From Tanypteryx hageni (lineage: Eukaryota > Arthropoda > Insecta > Odonata > Petaluridae), in assembly GCA_028673005.1 (NCBI GenBank), contig CM054116.1:94880707-94944706 (forward strand): a stretch of DNA of 64,000 nucleotides, written 5' to 3'. Shown piece after piece: positions 43,590 to 54,700 of the stretch; positions within the stretch are counted from its first letter, which is position 1, and each line of letters opens with the position of its first letter. The position numbers and the translations under genes were made by a program. The notes beneath the pieces are model-generated. The model worked only from the letters and a program-made list of their open reading frames with translations, made no database searches and was not told where the DNA came from.

Positions 43590-45207
43590 TCTCTAATTCT
43601 TCGCCTCGTCGTTACTCGGGTCCCGATGGCATTAGTCCTTTTTGTACGAAACCGTGCTTCTCTCTCTCTCTCTACCCCTTTAAGTATTATCTTTAACCGC
43701 TGCTTTTCGTTAGGAATCTTTACCACTAAATGGAAATCTGCGAAAGTTGTTCCCATACATAAAACTGGTTCAAAATCCATTATTGCTAACTATCGTCCAA
43801 TCTCCAACCTTCCCAATTTCTCTTCTGTGTGCGAAAAAATCATTCTTAATAATTCTATTACTTTACATCAACTACATTTCGTCAAAGCAGCACGATTATG
43901 TTTCCGCCCAGTCCTGTTCAACTAACTTGGCTGTTTTTCAGAAACATGCTATTGGTGCAATAGTAAAGAAATCTCAGTTAGAAACGGTATTTCTAGATCT
44001 TACTAAAGCATTTGATTCTTTAAACCACAAACTTCTTTTACACAAACTCCAACACCGTTTTGGTGTTCATGGTTGTTTTCTTAGCCCGACTTCCAGTTAA
44101 CTAACTAATAGAAGACAATGTGTTAGCATCTGTGGTGCTTCCTCTGGTTGGTCAATGATATCATCTGGTGTTCCCCAAGGCAGTCGTTGGTCCTTATTTA
44201 TTTAACTTATTTATAGATGACTTGGCAAATTCAGTATCTCCCTCTCAAGCTGAAATCTTAATGTATGCGGACGACTAAATTTTTTCAATCAATTGACTCT
44301 CTCGCTGATTGTTTCCTTCCAGAATACGATTAATCATGTATCAAATTAGTGTAATTCCTGGCAATTGCGACTAAATTTGTCTAAATGCAGTGTTCTCTCC
44401 GTCACTCTCCGTAAAAATGATGCAATGAATGGAACTATTCTAAAAAGGGTGACACTGCAGAGAGATTTAGGTGTCCTGACAGACACTAAACTTAACTTTT
44501 CGGAACACATTCACATGATGAAGAGAAAGGTCCTCTCTCTTCTTAGCATTGTTTACAGATACACAGAGCTGAGGGAACCTGTGGCTTTGAGGATATATTT
44601 CTGCTCTATTGTACTTCCCGTAATTTCCTACTGCTGAACAATTTGGTCCTTATCCTGCATATCTAATCTACGTTTCCTTGAGCAGATTATGAATTTTTTT
44701 ATAAAAATTGTCAGAATACGCGTTCCTTCACTTCGTTATGCTACAGAAGATACAGTTTTCTCTACGATAGCCATTGACAATCTCTCTACTATTCGCCATA
44801 AACAATATCTTCCTTTCCTCTATAACACTCTAAATTCTCATATCAATTGCCCTGAGGTATTATCATTTTTCAACATGTGCCCTCTAGTTCAACCCGATTA
44901 TCCCACCTTCTTCATATCAATACCACTAGGATTTCATTGGCCCAGCGTTCTCTTTTTTCCGCATTCCATCTTTGATAAATTCCCTTCCATCCGATACAGA
45001 TGTTTTTCACCTTTCTTTTCCCTCTTTTATGAAATTGTCTTCTCAGTGTGTAAGTGATACTATGTGCTAACATTATTATTCATTGTTACCGACTGTTATC
45101 CATTCATTTTATGTACTTGTTATTACATTTCACTGTAAAATGGCATTTTTAGCTGTGTGCGAAATAATTGCTTAAATAAATAAATGATACATAAATAAAT
45201 AAATTTT
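43590..45207 (+). mobile_element. Jockey/CR1-group LINE, 5'-truncated, frameshifted
   Basis: The copy starts near a GPDGI-type motif (TCGGGTCCCGATGGCATT, 43617-43634), runs through a broken polymerase, a C-terminal region and a 3' UTR, and ends in AAAT repeats (45172-45207). At least four frame changes or stops break it. One change lies at a CT-microsatellite-like run (43660-43676), suggesting replication slippage. Length and 3' tail fit a typical truncated LINE insertion. Confidence 0.8.
43617..45057 (+). pseudogene. LINE reverse transcriptase and C-terminal region, broken
   Basis: Motifs in order: SGPDGI; IFTTKWKSAKVVPIHKTGSK; ANYRPISNLPNFSSVCEKII; then after a frame change CSTNLAVFQKHAIGAIVKKS and motif A VFLDLTKAFDSLNHKLLLHK (to about 44040); SGVPQG(S) (about 44165-44185); LFIDDLANSVSPSQAEILM; YADD at 44264-44275 followed at once by TAA (44276-44278); LRLNLSKCSVLSV; LQRDLGVLTDTKLNFSEHI; and a C-terminal part around SLRYATEDTVFSTIAIDNLS. 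All polymerase aspartates are recognisable, but the copy cannot encode one protein. Jockey- or CR1-group by motif wording (GVPQGS, FIDDL). Confidence 0.8.
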
Positions 45208-47925
45208 CCCTTCACGATGGCGCAAGAAGTCAAATCAAACGAGAAGAAATCGTAGGGAAGGACAACTCTCATAGTGCTTCGCGAAGAAGCCGGACAAACT
45301 CCACGTTGGCAAAGTACGGGTCGGACGAATAACGAAAACGGTCGCATAAATCAATGCAAGTTCTCAGCGATACGGTGGACGCAACTCGTTCCGACGCTCC
45401 TCCGCACGATGTCTCAACCGAATGGAAAAGCAGGCGGAATGATGCGACGACTCTTTTTTTAGAACGACCTTATAAAACGTTCGATGGCCCGAAATGATTA
45501 AAGGACTCCCGCGAGCATTGCTGGGAATGAAGTCATCACTCTCCGATGGAACCCACGACCCGAGTCGGAAGAGGAACAAACAATGGCGGCAAGGAAAAAG
45601 ACGATCCCAAACCCATTGAGGTAACGGTCGCACAATTGGCGAGAGGAGGAGAACACAGTTTCCACGCTTTATCTCCATCTGTGGACCGAAACTTTTGTCG
45701 CTGCGGTAGCGTCATGTTCGGGGGAACTGCTTCGTATCGCATCGCATGTTCCGATAACTTGGTCCGAGGAGGATTATTTCAGCAAACCACCAGACATGCG
45801 AATAACGGCGAGCGAAAGGCCCGTTTCTCAGCAGGAAATTGATTTAATTCTGGAGTTACTAATTGTTTCAGCGCCAACGATCACCGAAAGGAGGGTTTGT
45901 AATATTGTATTGGATATTATCAATACGCTTAATTTATTCGATGAGTTAAAAAAGCAAAATGCCTTAAATTACGGAATTTTCTTACAAACTGAAAAATTAC
46001 CGTTGGAGATATTGAATAGATAACATATTTGATATTATGAATTATATCATGAAAGTCGGAATTTCGGATTAGTTCGATAAACTTTGCAGAATTGGAGATG
46101 AAATCAGCCCACGAAGAGAATAAAATCATGACATTACAATTATATGTACATACATTATTTTTTCGTATTTGCGCCTTGGCCAAAATCCAGCATCCTTACA
46201 GTTGATTTAATTCCCAAAAACCACTTATTTACTTTGGACCATATTTAAATGAAAGTAACTAAATGTTTTGGATTATTGATTCTAATCAGGGGAGTGTGAA
46301 GTTTAATAATTAACATCCAAGGATTTATTGCAAATTAAAGATATAAACTGCCGAAATGACAAAATCTTCTTAATCAAATGTCACCACGCCGAAATGTCTT
46401 CAGATGAGGTTTTTGATTATACAATAGATAACATCAGAAATACGAGTTTCAGAATATGTAACAGGGTCACTTCTTACTCATAACTGAAAGACAAAAATAG
46501 CCATACAAATTACGGAACTATAGACTCGGGATTATAAGTTTTCGAATGACAAGTAGCACAAAAAAAAACGAAAAAACGCACCTTACAGTCAATACAATTG
46601 TTTGTCCTTATACTTCCTTCGAATATCGACAGCGCTGCCAAAAACCGTCGAAACCGAGAGGTTGTTTGTTTATTTACTGCTCAAAGGAACGCTCGATTAT
46701 TTTTTGGGCCGCGAATTCCAGTCACATCAATAAGCCACGTTACCATTGGAGAAAAAGAGACAACGCCAATCGATAAGGAGGAAACCACGTGATCGACCAT
46801 TTATCAACAAAGGATCTCCGAAAGACAAAAGAAACGGCATGGAATCGCGGCTTCAAACATCTTTAACACACGTATATAGCATACAATTTGACGGCAAGCA
46901 ACCAAACGTTAGACAAACGATTAACGCAAAGCACACATACGGCATTGAATTCCGAAAGAGTTTGGAAGGACGAAGGATTGGGGCGCTGGCTTTCCTACGC
47001 AGTTGGCACGAGTTCGAATCTTGGCCCTGACCCTCGCTCAAGAGAAGGTCCTTCGTATCGTTTCGGAAGAGTCGTCTGATCCCAGCGCAGCGTTTCTCCC
47101 TGCATGTGTGCATGCAAAATAAACAACCAATCTTGGCGCCGGAGGACAATTCTGGTGGGAGGTGCAGCGGCTGGGGAAAAGTGCATCTTAGGTTGGCAGC
47201 TAAGAGAGCTTATTGTTTATGAGCGATCGACCACGTAAAAAAAGCAAGTAAAAGGCGTCGGGTTATGCTTTCAATTTGCACTCAGGACTTTTAAAGAGTG
47301 ACGCCTACTAGAGCGAACACATCGCCCAAAAAATCAATGGAAACAACTAAACGCTTGAAGTTGCAAGACTACCAACTGAGCAAATTCAAAGAAAAAAACC
47401 ACTCGAAAAGAGAATTGGGTCTTTGAACGAATGGAAGGCAGAAACTTTATTAACCTCAATCGATGGCTATCATCAGGATCTCGCTTCAGTAAATAAAATC
47501 GGCGAGATATACCTATTTATCTTAAGTTTCGAGCGCCTATAACTAATGAAATTCAGATAGCGTATAAAAGTTAAAGTGATCTAATAATAAGTTCAAATAA
47601 AATAACCGATTTTTCAAATTTAAGCGAAACTTCATTGAGGTGTCCGTTTAGCAATGGGTCCATTTTATGAACAAAATGGGTCATAAGATTCAGGGAGTTA
47701 AAAAAAATGACTCCAAAATAACCAACAGTCGAATTTTGACGTGGAATAAAGGAAGAACAAAAAAAAGGATTCATGTCAACGACACCACGGAAGTTGAAGG
47801 GCGGACAAAACGTCAAACCTCTTGGCAATGCATCTTTTGGTGCATTCCGAAGCGAGCTGCGCTGGAATAATTTTAACATTAAGAAAGGAACGATTGGAAA
47901 ACAAAGGACGAGCTATTTGTTCCAT
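45208..47925. other. Stretch without a supported gene
   Basis: A B-box-like GAGTTCGAATCTTGG at about 47009-47023 may be a SINE trace. The 75-codon frame at 45796-46023 is not recognised. Nothing else supported. Confidence 0.45.
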
Positions 47926-48069
47926 AAAATTTTCACGTACCTACCCTACAGAATGTACGACACCGATAACCCAACGGAATTCAAAGCGAACATCCAAAGG
48001 CTTCTTACATCAATCGATACTGAAACGTTGGAATGGATGAGCTTAGCGCATAAGAAGATAAATAGATAA
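47926..48069 (+). pseudogene. Weak similarity to mariner-type transposase C-terminus
   Basis: In the plus frame, FTYLPYRMYDTDNPTEFKAN followed by IQRLLTSIDTETLEWM ends at a TAA (48067-48069). Mariner-family transposases end with a pattern like 'VY...PRTI(E/D)EL...NI...E(I)...IPPE(T/M)L..VM'. Length and order agree loosely. No D,D(34)D catalytic positions are present and no TIRs were found, so this remains speculative. Confidence 0.22.
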
Positions 48070-48989
48070 TCATTTATAGACCGCAAGGTTTTTATCTTGG
48101 GGTTAGCAATAAAATTCCTCATCCAAATCACCAAACCTTTCTCAATTGACCGGTTTAAAATCCAATTCTGAGATTAAAAACACGATAAAACAGCGATAAG
48201 AAGATGACAAGGTTCGAAAAATTCGTTTTTAACCACCAAGCGAAGATTAGCGCGGTGTACGCACGTAAAGAATAACGACCGGCGTACGCGGGACATCTGG
48301 GCGACGCGAGATAACAGGCGACGGACGATCCCGCGCGATATGGGAGCGATATCACCTCCACGATTCCATCGAGACGATCTCGATCGAGTTCACGTCGCCT
48401 CTCATTTTGCCGGCGAATCCGCGAGACCCGCGCGCGAAAGGAGAAACAGAAACGCGGAAGGAAATGAAATCCCTTCTCCAATTCCCTCTCCATTCATCTT
48501 CTCCCTCCACACCCCACCCCACTCACCTCCGACGGAGAGCGCCATCCTCCATCCAGGACCCTCCTCTTCGAAAAAAAAGAGAGGAAAAACAAAACACGTC
48601 CGATGAGTCGCTTCTCAAAGACTCGTCCGCTAAAACCACTTCGAGATGCGACCAATCCACCCCACTTTCTAGTCGAAATGAGGTGCACGCGGTGCGCGAG
48701 CTTTCCCTCCGCCGTCCTCCCTCCTCCGCTCTCCCCTCCGTCTCCCGTCCGCCTCTTCCTCCCTCCCATTACCCCTCGGGTCATGCATCCTACGAAGGCT
48801 CACGTGCAAAAAAATATATACACAAAGGTAATCCCCGCTCCTCGGTCTGTTCCCTTCCCTCATTTTTTTCTTTGCCCCTTTCTTCTCGAGCGAGGGAAGA
48901 AACTAGATGGAAAAGTATACTCCATAAATGGAATACACGGAGATTTGAAAGGCCCTCATAATGGGAAATACGTATGAAACGGTATCGAA
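48070..48989. other. GC- and pyrimidine-rich stretch, no supported gene
   Basis: Open frames of 88-184 codons on overlapping frames of both strands at 48340-48977 are driven by C/T-rich composition (Ser/Pro/Arg-rich translations). No domain recognised. Confidence 0.45.
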
Positions 48990-49375
48990 AGATTGGGCGA
49001 ATCTCGAATTTTTATCTCCGAATCTACAAGACGTAATTATACAGTCTCGGTATCTATCTTGAAGTAAATGTTGTTCTCTATCCGAATACGTTTTTTAATC
49101 TATACCTCACAGATCATATAAGAGCATGGGAGAGAAATATATGGATTTGTAATTGTCGTTTGCTGAGAGAACCGTCTTCGCGATCCATGTAAAGAAAATA
49201 TGCGACGTTTTGCTCGAGATTTTCTCAAATTTTCATCTCCGAAATTATAAGTCGTAATTACGTGGTCTCCTGGACTTTCTTGTAGTAAATGTTGTTCTCT
49301 ATCAGAATAAATTTTCTAATCTGTACCTTACAGATCATACAAGACCTAGGGAGAGAAAAGTTAGGTATTTCATTG
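48990..49375 (+). repeat. 221-bp tandem duplication, two units
   Basis: ATCTCCGAA at 49014 and again at 49235, with parallel blocks AAGACGTAATTA / AAGTCGTAATTA, GTAAATGTTGTTCTCTATC, TTTTTAATCTATACCTCACA / TTTCTAATCTGTACCTTACA, and AGATCATA...GGGAGAGAAA. About 80% alike by eye. Together with the following 49500-49575 segment it may be part of one LINE 3' UTR. Confidence 0.75.
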
Positions 49376-49519
49376 TTGCTTAACGGATGCCGTTTAACGA
49401 GATACGAGTATAAGTTTATTAAAGTAGTTATGTAAAGTGGAAGTTCTAATTGACGGATTCCGTTCAAAAACACAATTGGGGAACAAATTTTAATAACGAT
49501 CACCCATACTTAATTTAAT

Positions 49520-49575
49520 TAAAATCAATCCAGCGGTTTAAGAGATGAAAGTTACGACGGACGGACGGACCAGAC
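49520..49575 (+). mobile_element. RTE-like LINE 3'-end signature
   Basis: AAAATCAATCCAGCGGTTTA then GAGATGAAAGTTACG and (ACGG)n repeats resemble the widespread 'AAATCGGTCCAGCNGTTT ... ACAGACAGACGGAC' 3' ends of RTE-like elements in invertebrates. No coding part is attached. Confidence 0.4.
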
Positions 49576-49813
49576 GTGCCCATAAGGCGTTCCGTTATTA
49601 ACGCTTCGCTGGTAAAGAACGCCTAAAAAGCGCCACGCGTATCGTTCCGAGGATCGCTTTCGTAAAAAAAGGCTAAAAAGCCTCGGCGCAGAGGCAATTC
49701 TGAATCTTTTAAGGAGAGCGCGCGCACTTGGGAGAATGCGGGCGGAAGCGAAAACGGGTCGATGCCGAAGCGTTTAGGATGTATCGAACTACTACTTGGA
49801 AACTTTTTAAGAG

Positions 49814-50128
49814 CGGGGGTGGGAAAACTAAGGCCCGCGGGAGCGCTTTACGAGGGCCGCGATGCCGTCGCGAAAACGAACCGCGAAATTCTATTTATAG
49901 ATCTCATATTTTCTGCTTAAAATTACGGCTGCAAAAAAACCTGAGCGGTGAAGTTGTCAGGCTAAAAACATCGTTAATTATTGATTTTCGCCGATAGGAT
50001 TCTTCGCATTCTCTCGAGTAACTTCCGATGGGAACCCTAAAGCGGCCCGCAGAAGCACTTAATGCGGACCGCGTAAGTACCAGCAGCTGCTAATGCGGCC
50101 TACCTGGTTAAAAGCTTGCCTGCCCCTG
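49814..50128. mobile_element. hAT MITE of the CAGGGGTGGGCAAACT type
   Basis: Left CGGGGGTGGGAAAACTAAGG and right CTTGCCTGCCCCTG (reverse CAGGGGCAGGCAAG) are decayed forms of the common terminus CAGGGGTGGGCAAACT. Subterminal GGCCCGCGGGAGCGC on the left and AAGCGGCCCGCAGAAG, ATGCGGACCGCG and ATGCGGCCTACC on the right are diagnostic. No convincing TSD remains (four of eight). Confidence 0.7.
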
Positions 50129-50902
50129 CCTTTGAGACACGTCTCTCCCTCTCTCTAAACTTTCAGGCAGCTGAACGTAATGCGTTTCATTTTACGTAAC
50201 ATTACGTAACTTCCGTCTCCGACGTGAATCCTTTCTGTTCCACACATATATTTAAATTTATTTCTGGAATTTCTCGTGTTTTTGCGGAATTTATCCTTCC
50301 AAAATCTAATTTGTTCCAGTGAAATCCTACAGAATTACGGTCAACTCGCACGTAATTCACGAGTTATTTTTGTCGCAACAACTCGATAAATATATTAAAA
50401 TGACCTCTATATTTTGGTTTTACGACAAAGATATTGACCAAGATAAATCCTTAGACATAATTTGTTCCTGCTTGTTTTTAGATTTTATTACAATGACGAT
50501 CACCAAAGCGTCATCGCTGACAACGCATTGGAGGGAAAATACCAAAAACAATAACCAGGCATGACACCGTTGGAGAAAATTTTACCCGGAAAACCACATC
50601 TGTCACCTTACAAGCGAGTCGGAAGAGGAAAACACAACGGCGAATAAAAACACGCGAAGGTCCTCGACGCACCCTCTCGCAAAACCGACGACCTTAAGAG
50701 GTTAGGATATTTCTTCAATTTCGAAGGTTTTCCTGGAGACGCAGACTCATTTTTCATAGCCACAACTTCAAATGACGTCACGAGGTCGGTGGGAAAGACG
50801 GAGAGAGATGACCTCCTGCTAGCTGCGCGACTGTAACTTCAGATCGTTAAAAAAAAACAAGAATCGGGCGCGCACAAATAGCGCAGAAACTGTGACCAAT
50901 GA
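50129..50902. other. No supported feature
   Basis: No exon or repeat recognised between the two hAT elements. Confidence 0.5.
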
Positions 50903-50910
50903 AATGAGAG

Positions 50911-51363
50911 CATGGGCGGATCCAGACTTCATCCAAGGGGGGGGGGGGGGGGAGGGGGGTAATGTAGGAATGAAAAAGCATTTGATACATTTTTGTTTCA
51001 AATATATTTTAACCAGAAAAAGCAAATATAGAACTTATTAGTAAAAAGCGATCGATTAATACTGAAAAAAGAATTAAATAGAATTTTATTCAACAAAATT
51101 AATACCACTTAACAATGCCTTGATGATTTTAAATTAAAGATTATACATATACATAACATATTTTACGAGGTTATACATTTATATTGTATTAATGGTGAAT
51201 GAATGCAGTTGGTAAGTATAAATATGCAATTAATTAGACATATTTTACATTATAAAATCAACACCTCAACACGAAGAAATGAAGTTAAAAGGTAATTTTT
51301 TCGAGTGTTCAGAAATTCTAGGGGGGTAATTACCCCCTTTACCCCCCCTTGAATCCGCCCATG
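50911..51363. mobile_element. hAT-type MITE, GGGCGGATCC ends, perfect TSD AATGAGAG
   Basis: Left CATGGGCGGATCCAGAC and right TTGAATCCGCCCATG form inverted repeats; subterminal runs of G (50936-50957) face runs of C (51330-51348). Perfect TSDs AATGAGAG at 50903-50910 and 51364-51371. The interior is AT-rich with no coding capacity. The second TSD copy is also the left TSD of the next element. Confidence 0.88.
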
Positions 51364-51371
51364 AATGAGAG

Positions 51372-51739
51372 CACGGCCGGATTAACTGGCACGCAAAACA
51401 TGCAAGTGCGTGGGGCCCACACTGGGCCGACCCTATCTCGTCCCATCTTGCCGAAACCCTTTCCAAGTGTTGCCGCACAGATCACAAACCATACAATAAT
51501 TTTGTTTAAGACCGCCTACAGGGTATGGTTGAAGAATTAGATGTAGATGAAATAATCGATTGCCTGTACACTATATAAAACAAGAAAAGTTTTCTTATTT
51601 GAAAATTTTGTATATTTTTCATGATTTGTCATTTTGTGTTAAAATCAGAATAAAATATAAGTTTATTGCTCAATTTCCTGAAATTTCCTTTGAAATTTAC
51701 GATTCGCGTGGGGCCCATGGGTCTCTTAATCCGGCCCTG
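51372..51739. mobile_element. hAT MITE, CAGGGCCGGATTAA-type ends, TSD AATGAGAG / AAAGAGAG
   Basis: Left CACGGCCGGATTAACTGGCA and right TTAATCCGGCCCTG (reverse CAGGGCCGGATTAA) are inverted repeats, with subterminal GTGCGTGGGGCCCAC and GCGTGGGGCCCATGGG. The flanks AATGAGAG (51364-51371) and AAAGAGAG (51740-51747) match at seven of eight. It starts directly after the TSD of the preceding element. Confidence 0.85.
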
Positions 51740-54700
51740 AAAGAGAGAGACGCAAAAGGAGCCTTATTCCACTCATCCCAATGGCTGAACGGAGCTTCGA
51801 AGGGCGCCAATGAATCCCCAGGAATTTTCCTCCTCTTCGTTATCTCCTTCTCTTTCCCTCTCTCTATCCTCTCACTCCCACGCGCGACCTTCTTCTTCAC
51901 CAAATCCAAAGCTTCAATCAGCGGCGTGTGTTAGAGAGAGAGAATGAGATGGAGAGGTGGACGGGAGAGAGGGTGCTGCACGCGGCACCTATATGCGGCT
52001 GGTGCCACGTGCGCCGCCTTCTGTCTCGTAAGCTCTCCAGACAAAAGATTGACGGTCAAGGTGACGTATTTCTTTCGTTACACTGATGTGTCCCATTATT
52101 AGCTTTCCGTCATCGACGCGAAGAGAAAACGGGGAATGAGACGTGCAAAACGCAACATCTCCTTTACTCGCGATGCCATTATTCTGTTGAACTCTTCGGG
52201 ATAGAGGGCCATGGTCAGTTTAACAAAAAATCGAAAATATGAATTATAGAGCTCGACTTGTAACAGGTGATAATTTCACATTCGAAACGAATTCCGGCGA
52301 ATTATAAAAGAGGGCTGGTAATTGGCGCGCGTTATTTAGCCACCTACGCGAGTTTCCCGCAAAACGAAACAATTCCGATAAAATTATTTTTTTTGCAGTT
52401 TCGTAATTAATAAAAATAATAATAACCCTTCCGGAGAGATAAAAAAATTAAACTCCGAATAATTAAATATCAACATGGGCGAATATATATTACACCTTTC
52501 AGATTGAATATTCAATACGTTATCGACTACGGATCGACTGAGCTCGCAATGGAAATCCAGGACAAAAACCTGGGAAATTTTCGTGAAAAAGTGTTTCATT
52601 TGCGTCTTTGTAGCCTGAATACAGCGGGAATGGACGAGATCTTTCAGGAATAAACGTCTCGGATATACGTTTAGACTTACTTACATTCGATCCCGTTTAA
52701 AACTTCTACTTCGTTCGAATATAACGATTTTTAAAGATCTAGGATCGGAACTCAGCAGCATCATCGTAGTGAATAGGTCAAGTTACGGAAAAAAATCACG
52801 GCTTGCCAGAAAAGAGAAATGGTAGAGGAGAGGAGGTTTGGGACAGTCGTGTGGAGTTAATTAACACGGAGTAATTCGATTAAGTGAAAGTCTTCAGGAA
52901 GGAGAAAAATTAATTAACATATGAATAAAAAAGTCGGGAATACTACCATTTAACAGAAAAAACTTAAATAGGCATAATTATAATTTCCGCGCATTTTCTA
53001 CCGAAATTAAACCGCGATAAGAGAGGTTTTTTCGCGAAATTAATAAGCCCCATTGTGATGGCACGCATCGACATCGAATATTTCGCACGTTATTCGAGTT
53101 AAATAAGGTAAAAAGAAGTAAGTCCACTATTCATAATTTTCTCATTAAGGTTAGTCTCCGAGCGACCGACATTCCGCGGCCCCGCGATGACGTCAACGTG
53201 GAGCGAAATATTACTTTCACGATCGTTATTTTCAAAAATCCATCCGATGGATTTCTATAAATTATTACCACCATGCCGGCGGAATTCGTAGGTTTATATC
53301 GAAAAGAAAGTACTTCTTTCACTTCTAACGCACCGCTTCGAGAAAGCGCGCGGATCAAAACATTCCCTCCGTATATGAGACGGAAACTAAGATCGGGAGA
53401 AGAAGAAAAAAAGAACGACGGAAGAGTCACGTTCTTTCGAGGCAAACGTTTTACAGACCATCCCCTCCTCCCGTTTCCTTTCCTTCCTTAGCTTCGACAT
53501 GCTCCAAACCGGTGCACGAGTCGCGTGAGCCTTGAAAGTTTTCCCCTCCGCGAGTATTAGATTTTCCATCCCCGATATCCCCCCCGAGCTTTCCTTTTAC
53601 TATCCCGATGCCGAAAAAACAAAAGAACTGCGGCATCACTTAATCTTCGAAAGGAGGGATCGTCCCCGAAAATTTTTCGCCAACAGGTGACGAGGGAGAG
53701 AGAGAGAGAGAGAAGAGGAACTCAACCTACTTCTCGAAGAGTGATACAGACACACGCGCACTCATGCGCACACATGCATACTCGCGGTCGAATATCTATA
53801 ACTGAAACCTCAAGGAAAAAATCGACTCTTCGAAACTTCGAGTCATCGAAAATTCGAGTAATTTAGGTTCGTTTACGTGTATGCGCGTATACATATAAAC
53901 AGCGGAAGCCGCAAACGTTTTCTCTTAACAATCGAAGCTCTCAAATAAAAGACGCATAGATGTGCCTTTCCTTCTGAATTGAAGAGGTAATAAGAGGAAT
54001 CCGCATTCGAAAAAACCCAGATGTGGCGCACACTTGTAAGAAGACCGGTGGTTGCCACGGGGTCCCAAACAAAAAAGAACTCGTGAAAACCTACTGACGG
54101 GAAGTTTCGAAACAATTAACCTCTCGGAAAACGTTTTAACGATGTTTTTTTTGCCGCCGTGGCTTAAATTCGCTTACAATAGGGGCAGGTGGTTCGTCCC
54201 GGGCGTACTCCTTTCTTAAATCGTAATTAATTATGCATTAAAATGAGTGATAAACTCTCATAAACCAGTACAAGAAAATAGAAATAGGAAGTATGGCGTA
54301 CTTTATTTATAGTTACCGTAGAGCGAATTAAACGCTTATGCATACTTTCACGTATCTCTCATGCTGTTTTGGCGCACCAAAAATGCTTTTGAACGAAAGC
54401 GCGTGAGGGTAAGCCTAACACGGGGACAGGGAATCTGGACAAAGCTGGGGGAGACTTTCGTCCGTCGTAAAGAAGGAGTCATAATGATAAAGATGCTATT
54501 AATTGAGATGTGCCTTGATCGAAACCATATACGACGAATACAAAGTGTAGAATTTTCCGATTGCATAACCTGCATTAAAATCTTTCGAAATGTAGCGTAG
54601 CACGAACTCAAATGTTTTCTCAAACGCAAGCCTGAAAAAGGTTCCATTAAAATGCGTTCCATTAGCACTAGCCAAACTGCTGTCATTCTGACGTTGGAAA

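Noticed and set aside
48340..48977. Open frames of up to 184 codons
   Set aside because: Overlapping on several frames of both strands, with composition-driven amino acid content.
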